DNA of 51,002 nt from Solidesulfovibrio sp. (GTDB lineage Bacteria > Desulfobacterota > Desulfovibrionia > Desulfovibrionales > Desulfovibrionaceae). The notes under the pieces were generated by a model. It had not been told where the DNA came from and ran no database searches. It saw only the letters and a program-made list of their open reading frames with translations. This document shows positions 25,444 through 37,641 of the stretch, in pieces. Within the stretch, counting starts at the first letter, position 1. The number at the start of each line of letters is the position of its first letter. The position numbers and the translations under genes were made by a program. The DNA lies in assembly GCF_029978005.1 (NCBI RefSeq), contig NZ_JARKOZ010000073.1, positions 1-51,002 on the forward strand, in the 5' to 3' direction.

Positions 25444-26328
25444 TTGTTCGAACAGCAGCTCGTCAACGGATTCACCCTGGGACTGATCTATGCGCTCATC
25501 GCCGTGGGCTACACCATGGTCTACGGCGTCATCGAGCTCATCAACTTCGCCCACGGCGAAATCTACATGCTCGGGGCCTTCCTGACCCTGTCCTGCATCT
25601 CCATGGGCCTGCCCCTGCCCCTGGCCGTGCTTCTGGCCATGCTGGCCACGGCCGCCATCGGCGTGCTGCTCGACGTCGTCGCCTACCGGCCGCTTCGCGA
25701 AGCGCCCCGGCTGGCCGCGCTCATCACCGCCATCGGCATGTCCATCTTCCTGCAGAACCTGGCCATGATCATCTGGGGCAGCCGGCCGCTGCCCTTTCCC
25801 CGCCAGGCCCTGCCGGCATTTTTCGCCGAACCGGCCCTGCGGTTTTCCGAGGTGACCGTCACCTGGATGCAGATCGTCATCTACGTCACGGCCCTGGCGC
25901 TTATGGTCGGGCTCAACCTCGTCATCACCAAGACCCGCACCGGCACGGCCATGCGGGCCCTGGCCCAGAACCGCACCGCGGCCGCGCTCATGGGCATCAA
26001 TGTCAACCGCGTGATCTCCTTCACCTTCGCCCTGGGCTCGGGCATGGGCGCGGTGGCCGGGGTGATGGTCTCCATGTACTACAACACCATGTACCCGACC
26101 ATGGGCTACCTGGCCGGGGTGAAGGCCTTCGCCGCGGCGGTGCTCGGCGGCATTGGCTCCGTGCCCGGGGCCATGCTCGGCGGGGTGGCGCTCGGCATCG
26201 CCGAGACTCTGGGCGCGGGCTACATCTCCTCGCCCTACCGCGACGGCGTGGCCTACGCGGTCATGATCCTGGTCATCATCTTCCGTCCCTCGGGCTTTTT
26301 GGGGCGGTCCATGGTGGAAAAGGCCTAA
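25444..26328 (+). CDS. livH: Branched-chain amino acid permease LivH
   Basis: The 294-residue integral membrane protein has about eight hydrophobic segments and the LivH pattern: NGFTLGLIYALIAVGYTMVYG at the start and AVLGGIGSVPGAMLGGVALG near residues 238-257, the loop that contacts the ATPases. The start is TTG with GGAG six bases upstream; the first ATG lies inside the first membrane segment. It forms the channel with LivM. Confidence 0.93.
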   Translation: MFEQQLVNGFTLGLIYALIAVGYTMVYGVIELINFAHGEIYMLGAFLTLSCISMGLPLPLAVLLAMLATAAIGVLLDVVAYRPLREAPRLAALITAIGMSIFLQNLAMIIWGSRPLPFPRQALPAFFAEPALRFSEVTVTWMQIVIYVTALALMVGLNLVITKTRTGTAMRALAQNRTAAALMGINVNRVISFTFALGSGMGAVAGVMVSMYYNTMYPTMGYLAGVKAFAAAVLGGIGSVPGAMLGGVALGIAETLGAGYISSPYRDGVAYAVMILVIIFRPSGFLGRSMVEKA

Positions 26329-26375
26329 CCCGGACGGTCGGGGATTCCCGGCCGCCCATACCGACCGGAAAGAGC

Positions 26376-27422
26376 ATGCGCGGCGCGTTCAAGACACTGC
26401 TTTACCTCGCGGCGGCGGCGGCCCTCGCCTATCCGCTGACCCCGTTTCGGGACGTCTACGTCCTGCACGTTTTGGTCCTCATCATGGTCTACATGGTCCT
26501 GGCCATGGGGCTCAACATCCTGCCCGGCTTCTGCGGCCTGCTGGACCTCGGCTTCGTGGGTTTCTACGGCATCGGCGCCTACACCGCGGGACTCCTCACC
26601 ATCCACTACAACATGTCCTTCTGGCTGATCGTGCCGCTGGCCGCCGTCAACGGCGCGTTTTTCGGGGTCATGCTCGGCGTGCCCACCCTGCGCCTTGTCG
26701 GCGACTACTTCGCCATCGTCACCTTCGGCTTCTCCGAGCTGGTGGTGCTTTTCCTCACCAACGAGATCTGGCTCACGCGCGGGCCCCTGGGCGTGCCCGG
26801 CATCGCCCCGGTGTCCATCGACGCGACCTGGCTGGCCACGCTGCTCGGGGTCGATTCGCGCTGGCGCTACGCCTTCCGGGGCGAGGTGCCGTACTTCTAC
26901 CTGGGCCTTTTGATGGTGATCCTGGTCTACTGCGGCATGCGCCGGCTGGAGGACTCGCGCCTGGGCCGGGCCTGGCTGGCCATCCGCGAGGACCCCATGG
27001 CCGCCGCCTCCTGCGGCGTGGACCTTTTGGCCTACAAGGTCATCGCGTTTGCCGTCTCGGCCGGCATCGGGGCCATGGCCGGGGCGTTCTTCGCCCGGTG
27101 GACTCTTTTCATCTCGCCGGACATGTTCAAGTTCTGGGAGTCCTTCCTGGTCCTTTGCATGGTCGTGCTCGGGGGCCTTGGCAACATCAACGGGGCCCTG
27201 GTCGGGGCCGTGATCCTCATCGCCCTGGGCGAGCTGCTGCGGGTGGCCCTGCCGAGGCTCGGCCTGCCCACGGAAACGCGTTTTCTGGCCTACGGACTCA
27301 TCATGGTCCTCATCATGCGCTTCCGTCCGGGCGGCATCTTCACCCAGGTGGCGGAAACGACCATGCAAAGCGGACTGATCAAGGAATTGCGGGCAAGGCT
27401 TGCCGCGCGGCGGACGGCGTAA
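26376..27422 (+). CDS. livM: Branched-chain amino acid permease LivM
   Basis: The 348-residue membrane protein has about nine hydrophobic segments, with the LivM patterns GLLDLGFVGFYGIGAYTAGLL and VLGGLGNINGALVGAVIL. It starts at an ATG after GGAAAGAG, 47 bases past livH, and ends one base before livG. The frame is open upstream through livH in another phase, which is a shadow. Confidence 0.93.
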   Translation: MRGAFKTLLYLAAAAALAYPLTPFRDVYVLHVLVLIMVYMVLAMGLNILPGFCGLLDLGFVGFYGIGAYTAGLLTIHYNMSFWLIVPLAAVNGAFFGVMLGVPTLRLVGDYFAIVTFGFSELVVLFLTNEIWLTRGPLGVPGIAPVSIDATWLATLLGVDSRWRYAFRGEVPYFYLGLLMVILVYCGMRRLEDSRLGRAWLAIREDPMAAASCGVDLLAYKVIAFAVSAGIGAMAGAFFARWTLFISPDMFKFWESFLVLCMVVLGGLGNINGALVGAVILIALGELLRVALPRLGLPTETRFLAYGLIMVLIMRFRPGGIFTQVAETTMQSGLIKELRARLAARRTA

Positions 27423-27423
27423 T

Positions 27424-28201
27424 ATGGATGCTATCTTGAAAGTGGAAGGCGTGAGCAAGCGCTTCGGCGGCCTGCTCGCCCTCGGCGACGTGTCCTTCGC
27501 CGTGGAGCGGGGGGCCATCATGGGACTCATCGGCCCAAACGGCGCGGGAAAGACCACCATGTTCAACTGCGTGGCCGGCATCTACAAGCCGACCGAGGGC
27601 CGCATCCTGTTCGCCGCGGACGACGCGCAGCGGGACGTGGCCGGCAGGAAGCCCGAGCGCATGACCGCTTTGGGCGTGGCCCGCACCTTCCAGAACATCC
27701 GGCTTTTCGCGTCGCTGACCGTGCTCGACAACGTGCGCATCGGCCGCCATTGCCGCACGGCGGCCAACTTCTTCGGCGCGGTGCTGCGCACCAGGTCCCA
27801 GCGGGCCGAGGAGCGGCGCATCGTGGACGACGCCATGGAGTGCCTGGACTTCGTGGGCCTGGGCGAGGCCGCCCTGTCCCAGGCCTCGAGCCTTTCCTAC
27901 GGCGACCAGCGCCGCCTGGAGATCGCCCGGGCCCTGGCCACCCAGCCCAGGCTCCTGCTCCTCGACGAACCGGCCGCCGGCATGAACCCGCGCGAGACCG
28001 AGGCCCTGGTGGACCTCATCCACGCCATCCTGGCCCGGGGCGTCACGGTGGTGCTCATCGAACACGACATGAAGCTCGTCATGCGCATCTGCAAGCACCT
28101 GGTGGTCCTCGACCACGGGGTCAAGATCGCCGACGGCACGCCGCAGGAGGTCCGGGCCAACCCCGACGTCATCGAAGCCTACCTCGGCAAGGGGGCGGCC
28201 C

Positions 28202-28209
<8 letters not shown>
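27424..28209 (+). CDS. livG: Branched-chain amino acid transport ATPase LivG
   Basis: The 261-residue ABC ATPase has Walker A GPNGAGKTTM, the LivG-type ARTFQNIRLFASLTVLDNV segment, signature LSYGDQRRLEIARAL and Walker B LLLLDEPAAGMNP. It starts one base after the livM stop and overlaps livF by eight bases, so the ATPase pair is made together. Confidence 0.94.
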
Positions 28210-30398
<2,189 letters not shown>

Positions 30399-30399
30399 C

Positions 30400-31950
30400 A
30401 TGCCCGCCACAGACACCGTCGTCATCCTGGACTTCGGTTCCCAGTACACCCAGCTCATCGCCCGCCGCGTGCGCGAGGCCGGCGTGTACTCGGAAATCCA
30501 TCCCTGCACCGTCACGGCCAAGGAAGTGGCGGCCATGGGCCCCAAGGCCGTGATCCTCTCCGGCGGCCCGTCGAGCGTCACCGACGCCGACGCCCCGCCT
30601 TTCGACCCGGCCGTGTTCGACCTGGGCCTGCCGACGCTTTGCATCTGCTACGGCATGCAGCTTCTGGCCCACACCCAGCCCGGCGGGGCCGTGGCCGCCT
30701 CCACGGACCGCGAATACGGCCGGGCGGAACTCACCCTCCAGGCCGACGTGCCCCTTTTCGCCGGGTTGCCCAACGGCGGCCCGCGCACGGTCTGGATGTC
30801 CCACGGCGACAAGGTCGTCGCGCCGCCGGACGGGTTCGTGGTGGCCGCGCGTACGAAGAACGTGGAAATCGCCGCCCTGGCCAACGTCTCGCGGCGCATC
30901 TACGCCCTGCAGTTCCACCCCGAGGTGGCCCACACCGAGGACGGCGAGCGCATCCTGCACAACTTCCTCTTCGGCGTGGCCGGGCTGACCGCCGGCTGGA
31001 GCATGGCCAGCTTCGTCGAGACGGAGCTCAGGGCGCTGCGCGACAAGGTCGGCGACGACGAGGTGGTCTGCGCCCTGTCCGGCGGCGTGGACTCCACGGT
31101 CGTGGCCGTGATGCTGCACAAGGCCATCGGCAAAAAGCTCCACTGCATCTTCGTGGACAACGGCCTGCTGCGCCTGGGCGAGGGCGAGGAGGTGGCCGCC
31201 TACCTGCGCGAGCACTTCGACCTGAACCTCCACTACATCCAGGCCTCCAAGCTCTTCCTGGACCGCCTGGCCGGCGTGACCGACCCGGAACAGAAGCGCA
31301 AGATCATCGGCACGACCTTCATCGAGGTCTTCGAAGCCGAGGCGGCGAAGCTCCCCAAGGTCAAGTACCTGGCCCAGGGCACGCTCTATCCCGACGTCAT
31401 CGAATCCGTGTCCTTCAAGGGCCCCTCGGCGGTCATCAAGAGTCACCACAACGTGGGCGGGCTGCCCGAGCACATGAAGCTCGCGCTCATCGAGCCGCTG
31501 CGGGAACTTTTCAAGGACGAGGTGCGCAAGGTGGCGGTGGAGCTCGGCATGCCCGACTTCATCATCTGGCGGCATCCCTTCCCCGGTCCGGGCCTGGCCA
31601 TCCGCATCATTGGAGAGGTCACCGAGGAACGGCTTGAGATTTTACGGCGAACGGATAAGATCGTGCAAAACGAACTCCTGGCCTCGGGCTGGTATCGCAA
31701 GGTCTGGCAGGGGTTCGCCGTGTTGTTGCCGCTCAAGACCGTGGGGGTCATGGGCGACGGGCGCACCTATGAGAACGTGGCCGCCATCCGGGTGGTGGAC
31801 AGCCTGGACGCCATGACCGCCGACTGGTCCCGTCTGCCCTCGGAACTCGTGGCCGCCATGTCCAACCGCATCATCAACGAAGTCAAGGGCGTCAATCGCG
31901 TGGTGTTCGACGTGTCCTCCAAGCCGCCAAGCACCATCGAGTGGGAATAA
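30400..31950 (+). CDS. guaA: GMP synthase (glutamine-hydrolysing)
   Basis: The 516-residue product is the two-domain GMP synthase. The class I glutamine amidotransferase spans residues 1-200, with the cysteine nucleophile in CICYGMQLL (near residue 84) and the His/Glu in FHPEVAHT. The PP-loop ATP pyrophosphatase has SGGVDSTV near residue 227, and the C-terminal dimer domain ends in the typical PPSTIEWE. It converts XMP to GMP after GuaB. Confidence 0.97.
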   Translation: MPATDTVVILDFGSQYTQLIARRVREAGVYSEIHPCTVTAKEVAAMGPKAVILSGGPSSVTDADAPPFDPAVFDLGLPTLCICYGMQLLAHTQPGGAVAASTDREYGRAELTLQADVPLFAGLPNGGPRTVWMSHGDKVVAPPDGFVVAARTKNVEIAALANVSRRIYALQFHPEVAHTEDGERILHNFLFGVAGLTAGWSMASFVETELRALRDKVGDDEVVCALSGGVDSTVVAVMLHKAIGKKLHCIFVDNGLLRLGEGEEVAAYLREHFDLNLHYIQASKLFLDRLAGVTDPEQKRKIIGTTFIEVFEAEAAKLPKVKYLAQGTLYPDVIESVSFKGPSAVIKSHHNVGGLPEHMKLALIEPLRELFKDEVRKVAVELGMPDFIIWRHPFPGPGLAIRIIGEVTEERLEILRRTDKIVQNELLASGWYRKVWQGFAVLLPLKTVGVMGDGRTYENVAAIRVVDSLDAMTADWSRLPSELVAAMSNRIINEVKGVNRVVFDVSSKPPSTIEWE

Positions 31951-31999
31951 GGCTCCCTGCGTAAAACCCGGCTGACGCTGGAAAAGAGCGAGTGAGAGT

Positions 32000-32311
32000 A
32001 TGTTCGGCATCGGTTCCACGGAGCTTCTGGTCATCCTGGTGGTGGCCCTCATCGTCATCGGCCCCTCCAAGCTGCCGGACATCATGCGCACGCTCGGCAA
32101 GGGCATGGCGGAATTCCGGCGCATGAGCACGGACGTCAAATCCACCCTGGAAGCCGAGGTGGAGCGGGCCGACCGGGAGCAGCGCCAGGCCGAGGCCAAA
32201 AAGGACCTCTATCCCGAAAAGCCGGCCGAGCCGGCCGTCGCCGCGGCGACGCCGACGGCCGAGGCCAAGCCGGCCGCCGCGCCGGCGGGCAAGGACGCCC
32301 CCCAGGCCTGA
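32000..32311 (+). CDS. tatB: Twin-arginine translocase subunit, TatB-like
   Basis: The 103-residue product has one N-terminal membrane helix ([17 protein letters not shown]) with a conserved Glu in it, a GP hinge (GPSKLP), an amphipathic helix and an Ala/Lys/Pro-rich tail, the layout of TatA/TatB. The Glu in the membrane helix and the P-x-x-L-P-D pattern favour TatB. tatC is not here. It stands between guaA and hisB. Confidence 0.85.
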   Translation: MFGIGSTELLVILVVALIVIGPSKLPDIMRTLGKGMAEFRRMSTDVKSTLEAEVERADREQRQAEAKKDLYPEKPAEPAVAAATPTAEAKPAAAPAGKDAPQA

Positions 32312-32397
32312 GCCGGGAACGGGCGGGCAGGGCAGGGCGAAGGCGCATTCGGGCGCAAGCGACAGACCGAACGCCGCAAGGGCGGTCGGGGAGCGTC

Positions 32398-32985
32398 ATG
32401 ATCGAACGATTCGGGGCATACTCCCGGGAAACCGGCGAAACCCGCGTGGCCGTGGAAATCGGCCTCGACGGCTCGGGCGCGGCGTCCATCGACACCGGCT
32501 ACGGCTTCGCCGACCACATGCTCAATCTGCTGGCCTTCTGGGCCGGCTTCGACCTCAAATTGACCTGCCGGGGCGACCTGGAGGTCGACGCCCACCATTC
32601 CCTGGAGGACGTGGCCATCTGCCTCGGCGAGGCCTTCCGCCAGGCACTCGGCGACCGGGCCGGCATCGCCCGGGTCGGCATGGCCAAGGTGCCCATGGAC
32701 GAAGCGCTGTGCGAGGTGGTGATCGACCTGTCGGGCCGGGCCTATCTCGTCTACCGCGAGAACGTGCTGCCGCCGGTCATCGCCGGCGAGGAAAAGGACG
32801 TGTGGCGGGAGTTCTTCAAGTCCTTCTGTCACAGCGCCCGGGCCAACCTGCACATCCACTACGAATACGGACAAAACGGCCATCATCTGGTCGAAGCGGC
32901 CTTCAAGGCGTTGGGATTGGCCCTGCGCCGCGCCACGGCCGTGGAGGGAGCCAGGGTGCCGAGCACCAAGGGGAGCCTGGACTGA
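32398..32985 (+). CDS. hisB: Imidazoleglycerol-phosphate dehydratase
   Basis: The 195-residue product is the monofunctional HisB dehydratase, a manganese enzyme of histidine synthesis. Both metal-binding blocks are visible: [17 protein letters not shown] and the later [24 protein letters not shown]. Also seen is [11 protein letters not shown]. Its stop overlaps the next gene's ATG (TGATG). Confidence 0.95.
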   Translation: MIERFGAYSRETGETRVAVEIGLDGSGAASIDTGYGFADHMLNLLAFWAGFDLKLTCRGDLEVDAHHSLEDVAICLGEAFRQALGDRAGIARVGMAKVPMDEALCEVVIDLSGRAYLVYRENVLPPVIAGEEKDVWREFFKSFCHSARANLHIHYEYGQNGHHLVEAAFKALGLALRRATAVEGARVPSTKGSLD

Positions 32986-33674
32986 TGCGAAACAAATCGT
33001 TGCTGCTTCTTGTCGTCGCCCTGGCGACGACCGCGTTCCTGTCGACGGGCTGCGTGCGCCGCACCGCTCCGACGGCGGCCAAGGCCCCCGCCGCCACGGG
33101 CGACGCCGCCACCTCGGCCGTGGCCTTCCTCGGCAAGACCTTCGTCGTGGCCCCCTTCACCATCCCGGCCACGGACGCCGACCTGTTCGCGGGCTACCTG
33201 CCGTCCTCGCGCCACGTGCCCGAGGTGGCGCCGGTGCACCTCGACGCCGCCCTGGCCGCGGACCTGGCCGGCTCCAAGCAGAACATCCTCCCGGCCCGCC
33301 TGGGCGCGGACTGCGCCCGCAGCGCCCCGCGCGGCGGCGAGTCCGGAAGGCTGGCCACCATGCGCTACTGGCAAAACGTGGGCAAGTGCGCCGGCGCGGA
33401 CTTCGTGCTCGTGCCCCAGGTCATCGACTGGAGCGAGCGCGACGGCGGCGAGACCGGGGCCACCAGGCCGGCCAGCGTGGACCTGGCGCTCACCCTCATC
33501 GACACCCGCACCGGCGGCATCGTCAAGAAGTTCCACTTCGAGGAGACCCAGCAGGCCCTGGCCGACAACATCCTCGACGCCAAGAAGTTCGTCGCCAGAA
33601 ACGGCCGCTGGCTCTCGGCCATCGAGCTGGCCCAGGAAGGCCTGCAAAAAGGCCTGGCGGAGCTCGGCCTGTGA
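32985..33674 (+). CDS. Lipoprotein of unknown function between hisB and hisA
   Basis: The 229-residue product has a signal peptide with a lipobox (LSTGC, Cys at about residue 23), so it should be lipid-anchored. After an Ala/Pro-rich linker it contains a segment ([21 protein letters not shown], with [20 protein letters not shown]) typical of envelope lipoproteins of the type that bind other factors, but no named domain. It is coupled by overlap at both ends, to hisB and to hisA (GTGA). Its role in a histidine operon is unexplained. Confidence 0.8.
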   Translation: MRNKSLLLLVVALATTAFLSTGCVRRTAPTAAKAPAATGDAATSAVAFLGKTFVVAPFTIPATDADLFAGYLPSSRHVPEVAPVHLDAALAADLAGSKQNILPARLGADCARSAPRGGESGRLATMRYWQNVGKCAGADFVLVPQVIDWSERDGGETGATRPASVDLALTLIDTRTGGIVKKFHFEETQQALADNILDAKKFVARNGRWLSAIELAQEGLQKGLAELGL

Positions 33675-34414
33675 TCGTATTCCCGGCGGTGGACATCAAG
33701 GACGGCCAGTGCGTGCGCCTGAGGCAAGGCCTGGCCGACGAAGTGACGGTCTTCTCGCCCGATCCCGTGGCCATGGCCCGGCACTGGGCGGACCTCGGCG
33801 CGCTGTGGCTGCACATCGTCGACCTCGACGGCGCGTTCAGCGGCCTGCCGCGCAATTTCGAGCTGATCAAGAGCATCTGCGCCGGGGTCCCGATTCCGGT
33901 GCAGCTCGGCGGCGGCATCCGCGACGCGGCCACGGCCGCCGCCTACCTCGAAGCCGGCGTGCGCCGGCTCATCATCGGCACCCTGGCCCTGGCCGAGCCC
34001 GACGCCTTCGCCGCCATCTGCGCCGCCCATCCCGGCCGGGTGGGCGTGTCCCTGGACGCCGTGGACGGCCGGCTCAAGGTCAAGGGCTGGGTCGAGGACG
34101 CGGGGCTTACCGTCGAGGACGTGCTGCCCAAGCTCAAGAAGCAGGGCGCGGCGTTCGTCGTCTACACCGACATCAGCCGCGACGGCATGCAGACCGGCGT
34201 CAACACGGCGGCCCTAGAGCGTCTGCTGGCGCTCACGGACCTGCCCGTGGTCCTGGCCGGCGGCGTGGCCACGCTCTCCGATGTCGAAACCCTGTTCCCG
34301 TATTCCAAAAAAGGGCTCCAAGGCGTCATCACGGGCCGGGCCATCTACGCCGGAACGCTCGATTTCGGCCAGGCCATGGCCTACATCGCCAGCCAGTCCG
34401 AGGAGGTCGCATGA
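33671..34414 (+). CDS. hisA: Phosphoribosylformimino-AICAR ribotide isomerase
   Basis: The 247-residue beta/alpha barrel is HisA, opening ProFAR by Amadori rearrangement. Catalytic Asp8 (AVDIKDG) and the second Asp in YTDISRDGM are both present, as are LGGGIRD and [11 protein letters not shown] phosphate-binding loops. The GTG start overlaps the lipoprotein stop. It is coupled to the metallochaperone gene by an ATGA overlap. Confidence 0.95.
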   Translation: MIVFPAVDIKDGQCVRLRQGLADEVTVFSPDPVAMARHWADLGALWLHIVDLDGAFSGLPRNFELIKSICAGVPIPVQLGGGIRDAATAAAYLEAGVRRLIIGTLALAEPDAFAAICAAHPGRVGVSLDAVDGRLKVKGWVEDAGLTVEDVLPKLKKQGAAFVVYTDISRDGMQTGVNTAALERLLALTDLPVVLAGGVATLSDVETLFPYSKKGLQGVITGRAIYAGTLDFGQAMAYIASQSEEVA

Positions 34415-34611
34415 CTACCATGACCGTCGGCGGCATGCACTGCCAGAAATGCGTCGCCGCTGTGACCAAGGCCCTGTCGGAAGTGCCCGGACTCTCCAAC
34501 GTCAGCGTCGACCTGGAAAAGGGCCAAGCCCGCTTCGACGGCGAAGCCCCGGTGGACGCCATCAAGGCGGCCGTGGACAAGATCGGCTTTATCCCCGGTC
34601 CGATCAAATAG
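34411..34611 (+). CDS. Heavy-metal-associated (HMA) copper-chaperone-like protein
   Basis: The 66-residue product is a single HMA domain with the GGMHCQKC metal-binding motif near residues 8-15 and the ferredoxin-like fold pattern ([25 protein letters not shown]). CopZ/Atx1-type proteins carry copper(I). It overlaps hisA by four bases and has no transporter next to it. Confidence 0.88.
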   Translation: MTTMTVGGMHCQKCVAAVTKALSEVPGLSNVSVDLEKGQARFDGEAPVDAIKAAVDKIGFIPGPIK

Positions 34612-34615
34612 CCGG

Positions 34616-35311
34616 ATGCGCCCGAACCTGATTGCAACCGGCCGTCGCGGGCTTCGCGGCGGCCGGTTTTTCTTGGCCACGTTTCTGCTCGCCTGTCTGC
34701 TCGCGCCGCGCCTCGCCCCGGCCGGCGGGGAGACGGTGCGCGTGGCCGGGGTCTTCGACGGCGACACCTGCCGCCTGGCCGACGGCCGTACCCTGCGCCT
34801 GGCCGGCATCGACGCCCCGGAGACGGCCCACGGCGACGCGCCGGCCCAGTACTACGCCGCGGCATCGGCCAAGGCCCTCGAAGCCCTGGTCGCCGGCCGG
34901 GAGGCGCGGCTCGTTCGCCAGGGAAACGGCGACGACCGGTTCGGCCGTGTCCTCGGCGACCTCGTCCTGCCCGACGGGACCTCCGTGGCCGAACGTTTGG
35001 TCGCAAGCGGCGCGGCCTTCGTCTTCTGGCACCGCGACCTCGACGCCGCCCTCGTCACGCGCCTGTTGGCCGCCCAGGACCGGGCCATGGCCGGCGGCAG
35101 GGGATTGTGGCCGCGCCTCCTGGCGCTTGCGCCGCCGCCGAAACCCTTTGTGGGCAATGCCGCCTCGCGGCGTTTCCACGACGCCGCCTGTCCTCATGCC
35201 CGGGCCGTGAACCCGCGCAACCGGGTTTTGCTACCCGATCTGCGCGCCGCCTTCGCGGCCGGCTACGCCCCGGCTCGGGAGTGCACGCCCTGGCCGCCGG
35301 CCGGTTCGTGA
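34616..35311 (+). CDS. Secreted thermonuclease (SNase) family protein
   Basis: The 231-residue product has an N-terminal signal or anchor (residues 16-36) and the staphylococcal-nuclease OB-fold: GVFDGDTCRLADGRTLRLAGI, then DAPE, and a DDRFGRVLGDL segment with active-site Arg. A C-terminal block (GNAASRRFHDAACPHA, GYAPARECTPWPP) resembles the small Ada-like metal-binding motif often attached to such nucleases. Cleavage of DNA or RNA outside the cytoplasm is expected. The only good start lies before a terminator-like hairpin. Confidence 0.85.
   Translation: MRPNLIATGRRGLRGGRFFLATFLLACLLAPRLAPAGGETVRVAGVFDGDTCRLADGRTLRLAGIDAPETAHGDAPAQYYAAASAKALEALVAGREARLVRQGNGDDRFGRVLGDLVLPDGTSVAERLVASGAAFVFWHRDLDAALVTRLLAAQDRAMAGGRGLWPRLLALAPPPKPFVGNAASRRFHDAACPHARAVNPRNRVLLPDLRAAFAAGYAPARECTPWPPAGS
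34637..34673 (+). terminator. Terminator-like hairpin inside the nuclease 5' coding region
   Basis: An 8-bp stem ACCGGCCG/CGGCCGGT, a T/G mismatch and a further 4-bp CGCG stem are followed by TTTTTCTT. It looks like the end of the his transcript, yet it lies at codons 8-20 of the nuclease gene. Confidence 0.65.
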
Positions 35312-35469
35312 AGCGGCCGACTCCCGGCCTGAAACGGATAAACCTTGACGCGGCGGCTTTTTTGGACCATCCCTAGTCGTCGCAAGAGCCCTTGCGGTTC
35401 GCCCCCACCGGAGACCCAGCGGTTTCTGTCGCGACGGGGGCCGGACGTAAAAAACCATCTGGAGGCCGC

Positions 35470-35838
35470 ATGTTCTTTCCGAGCCTGGCGCATGCCATGG
35501 GCGCCGCCCCCGGCGGCGATGCGGGAGGCAATCCCATCACCGCGTTTCTGCCGCTGATCCTGATGTTCGCCATCTTCTATTTTCTGCTCATCCGCCCCCA
35601 GCAGAAGAAGGCCAAACAACACAAGGAATACCTGTCCGCCCTCAAGCGCGGCGACTACATCCTCACGGGCGGCGGCATCTACGGCCGCATCATGGAAGTG
35701 CACGGCGACAAGCTCACCGTGGAGATCGCCAAGGACCTCAATATCGAGATCAACCGCAATTACGTCTCCGGCCCCGGCGATGCCGCCGCCGCACCGGCCA
35801 AGGCCGAGCCCAAGGCCAAGACCAAGGATAAGGAATAA
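35470..35838 (+). CDS. yajC: Preprotein translocase subunit YajC
   Basis: The 122-residue product has one N-terminal membrane helix (PLILMFAIFYFLLIRPQQKKAK, ending in the YajC RPQQKK motif), then a small soluble domain (GDYILTGGGIYGRIMEV) and a charged Ala/Lys tail. YajC associates with SecDF. An ATCTGGAGG ribosome site precedes the ATG. It is upstream of secD. Confidence 0.95.
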   Translation: MFFPSLAHAMGAAPGGDAGGNPITAFLPLILMFAIFYFLLIRPQQKKAKQHKEYLSALKRGDYILTGGGIYGRIMEVHGDKLTVEIAKDLNIEINRNYVSGPGDAAAAPAKAEPKAKTKDKE

Positions 35839-35840
35839 CC

Positions 35841-35866
35841 GCATCGGGCGCGAAACGGCCCGATGC
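35841..35866 (+). other. Intercistronic hairpin between yajC and secD
   Basis: A 9-bp stem GCATCGGGC/GCCCGATGC with an 8-base loop lies just after the yajC stop; no T run follows. It probably affects message stability or the relative level of secD. Confidence 0.6.
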
Positions 35867-35941
35867 ACGGCGAAGGGCTGCCCCGGCAGTCCTTCGTTTT
35901 GATGTTTCCCCGACGAAAGCCTCCCAAGGAGAGCCCCGTCC

Positions 35942-37546
35942 ATGTCTGGAAATCTGCGCTGGCGACTGGCCGTCATCCTCCTCGTGGCCTTTTTGGGCCT
36001 TATCTACATGCTGCCTTCCCTGGGGACGGTCAAGCAGAGCTTTCTCGGCAAATTCCTGCCCGACGACGTCATTAACCTGGGTCTCGACCTCAAGGGCGGC
36101 ATCCACCTGACGCTTGGCGTCGACGTGGACAAGGCCCTGGCCAACTCCCTGTCCCAGATGGGCCGCGACATCCGCGACCAGGCCAAGGAAGAGGGCATCT
36201 CCGTGCTGCGGCCCCAGTCGAGCCCCGACGGCAAGCGCCTGGAGCTCGTGCTGGCAAGCCCCGACAAGCGGCAGGCCTTCGACGACCTGCTGTCCCGCCA
36301 TTTCAGCGTCCTCGCCGTAAACGGCGTGGACAGCGTGCAGGACGGCAAGTTCCTCTACAGGTTGTCCTTCACGGCGCGCTACGCCGCCGAGCAGGCGCGC
36401 CTCACCGTGGACCAGGCCGTCAAGACCATCCGCAACCGCATCGACGAATTCGGCGTGGCCGAGCCGGACATCCGCAAGCAGGCCGACAACCGCATTCAGA
36501 TCCAGTTGCCGGGCCTGCACGATCCCGAACGGGCCATCAAGCTCATCGGCAAGACCGCCCACCTGGAATTCAAGGTCGTGGACGACAACGCCGACCTGGA
36601 CAAGGCCCAGAAGGGCATCCTTCCGCCCGGGGACGAACTCTCGGTGCTGCGCCACCGCAACCCCGACGGCTCCTACCTCGAACGCCCCATCGTGTTGCGC
36701 GCCGACGCGGTCATGACCGGCGAGAACATCGCCGACGCCCGGGCCAACTTTGACAACACCAACCGGGCCTACGTCGGCCTGTCCTTCACCCCGAGCGGCG
36801 CGCGCCAGTTCGAGCGCGTCACCGGCGAGAACGTCAAAAAGCGCCTGGCCATCGTCCTGGACGGCAAGGTCTATTCCGCGCCCACCATCCAGGAGAAGAT
36901 CAGCGGCGGCCGGGCCAGCATCACCGGCAACTTCTCCACCGAGGAAGCCCGCGACTTGGCCATCGTGCTGCGCGCCGGCGCCTTGCCCGCTCCGGTCAAC
37001 ATCCTGGAGCAGCGCAGCGTCGGGCCTTCCCTGGGGCAGGAATCCATCGAGAAGGGCGTCTATTCCGCCCTGGTCGGCGGCGTCATCGTCATCGCCTTCA
37101 TGATCGTCTACTACGGCGTGGCCGGGGCCGTGGCCGACCTGGCGCTGCTTTTCAACCTGGTGCTCATCGTGGCCGGCCTGGCCGGCTTCGGCGCGACGCT
37201 CACCTTGCCTGGCATCGCGGGCATCATCCTCACCATCGGCATGGCCGTGGACGCCAACGTCATCATCTTCGAACGCATCCGCGAGGAACTCCGCCTGGGG
37301 CTTTCGGCCCGCTCCTCGGTGGACATCGGCTACAGCCGGGCCACGCTGACCATCCTCGACGCCAACGTCACCACGATCATCGCCGCCATGGTGCTCTACC
37401 AGTTCGGCACGGGACCCATCCGCGGCTTCGCCGTGACGCTCATCCTCGGCATCGTGGCCTCCATGTTCACAGCCATCTTCTTCACCCGGTTCCTGTTCGA
37501 CCTGTGGCTGTCCAGGCGGCCTGCCGACGCGGGCATTCACATCTGA
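35942..37546 (+). CDS. secD: Protein translocase subunit SecD
   Basis: The 534-residue product has an N-terminal membrane helix, the periplasmic domains (DLKGGIHLTLGVD start, RNRIDEFGVAEPDI, LELPGL-like segment) and five C-terminal helices with GMAVDANVIIFERIREELRLG. SecD uses the proton gradient to help pull proteins through SecYEG. It normally works with SecF, which is not next to it here. A terminator follows immediately. Confidence 0.95.
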   Translation: MSGNLRWRLAVILLVAFLGLIYMLPSLGTVKQSFLGKFLPDDVINLGLDLKGGIHLTLGVDVDKALANSLSQMGRDIRDQAKEEGISVLRPQSSPDGKRLELVLASPDKRQAFDDLLSRHFSVLAVNGVDSVQDGKFLYRLSFTARYAAEQARLTVDQAVKTIRNRIDEFGVAEPDIRKQADNRIQIQLPGLHDPERAIKLIGKTAHLEFKVVDDNADLDKAQKGILPPGDELSVLRHRNPDGSYLERPIVLRADAVMTGENIADARANFDNTNRAYVGLSFTPSGARQFERVTGENVKKRLAIVLDGKVYSAPTIQEKISGGRASITGNFSTEEARDLAIVLRAGALPAPVNILEQRSVGPSLGQESIEKGVYSALVGGVIVIAFMIVYYGVAGAVADLALLFNLVLIVAGLAGFGATLTLPGIAGIILTIGMAVDANVIIFERIREELRLGLSARSSVDIGYSRATLTILDANVTTIIAAMVLYQFGTGPIRGFAVTLILGIVASMFTAIFFTRFLFDLWLSRRPADAGIHI

Positions 37547-37550
37547 TCCG

Positions 37551-37574
37551 AAGGCCCCCGCAAGGGGGCCTTTT
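37551..37574 (+). terminator. Rho-independent terminator after secD
   Basis: A 9-bp stem AAGGCCCCC/GGGGGCCTT with a GCAA tetraloop and TTTT follows the secD stop within a few bases, so the yajC-secD operon ends here. Confidence 0.9.
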
Positions 37575-37641
37575 CACTTCCGTTTGACCGATCTTCCCGC
37601 CATCCGTACAGTGCGCGTGGTTTTTCCCGCGAGGTGATTTC

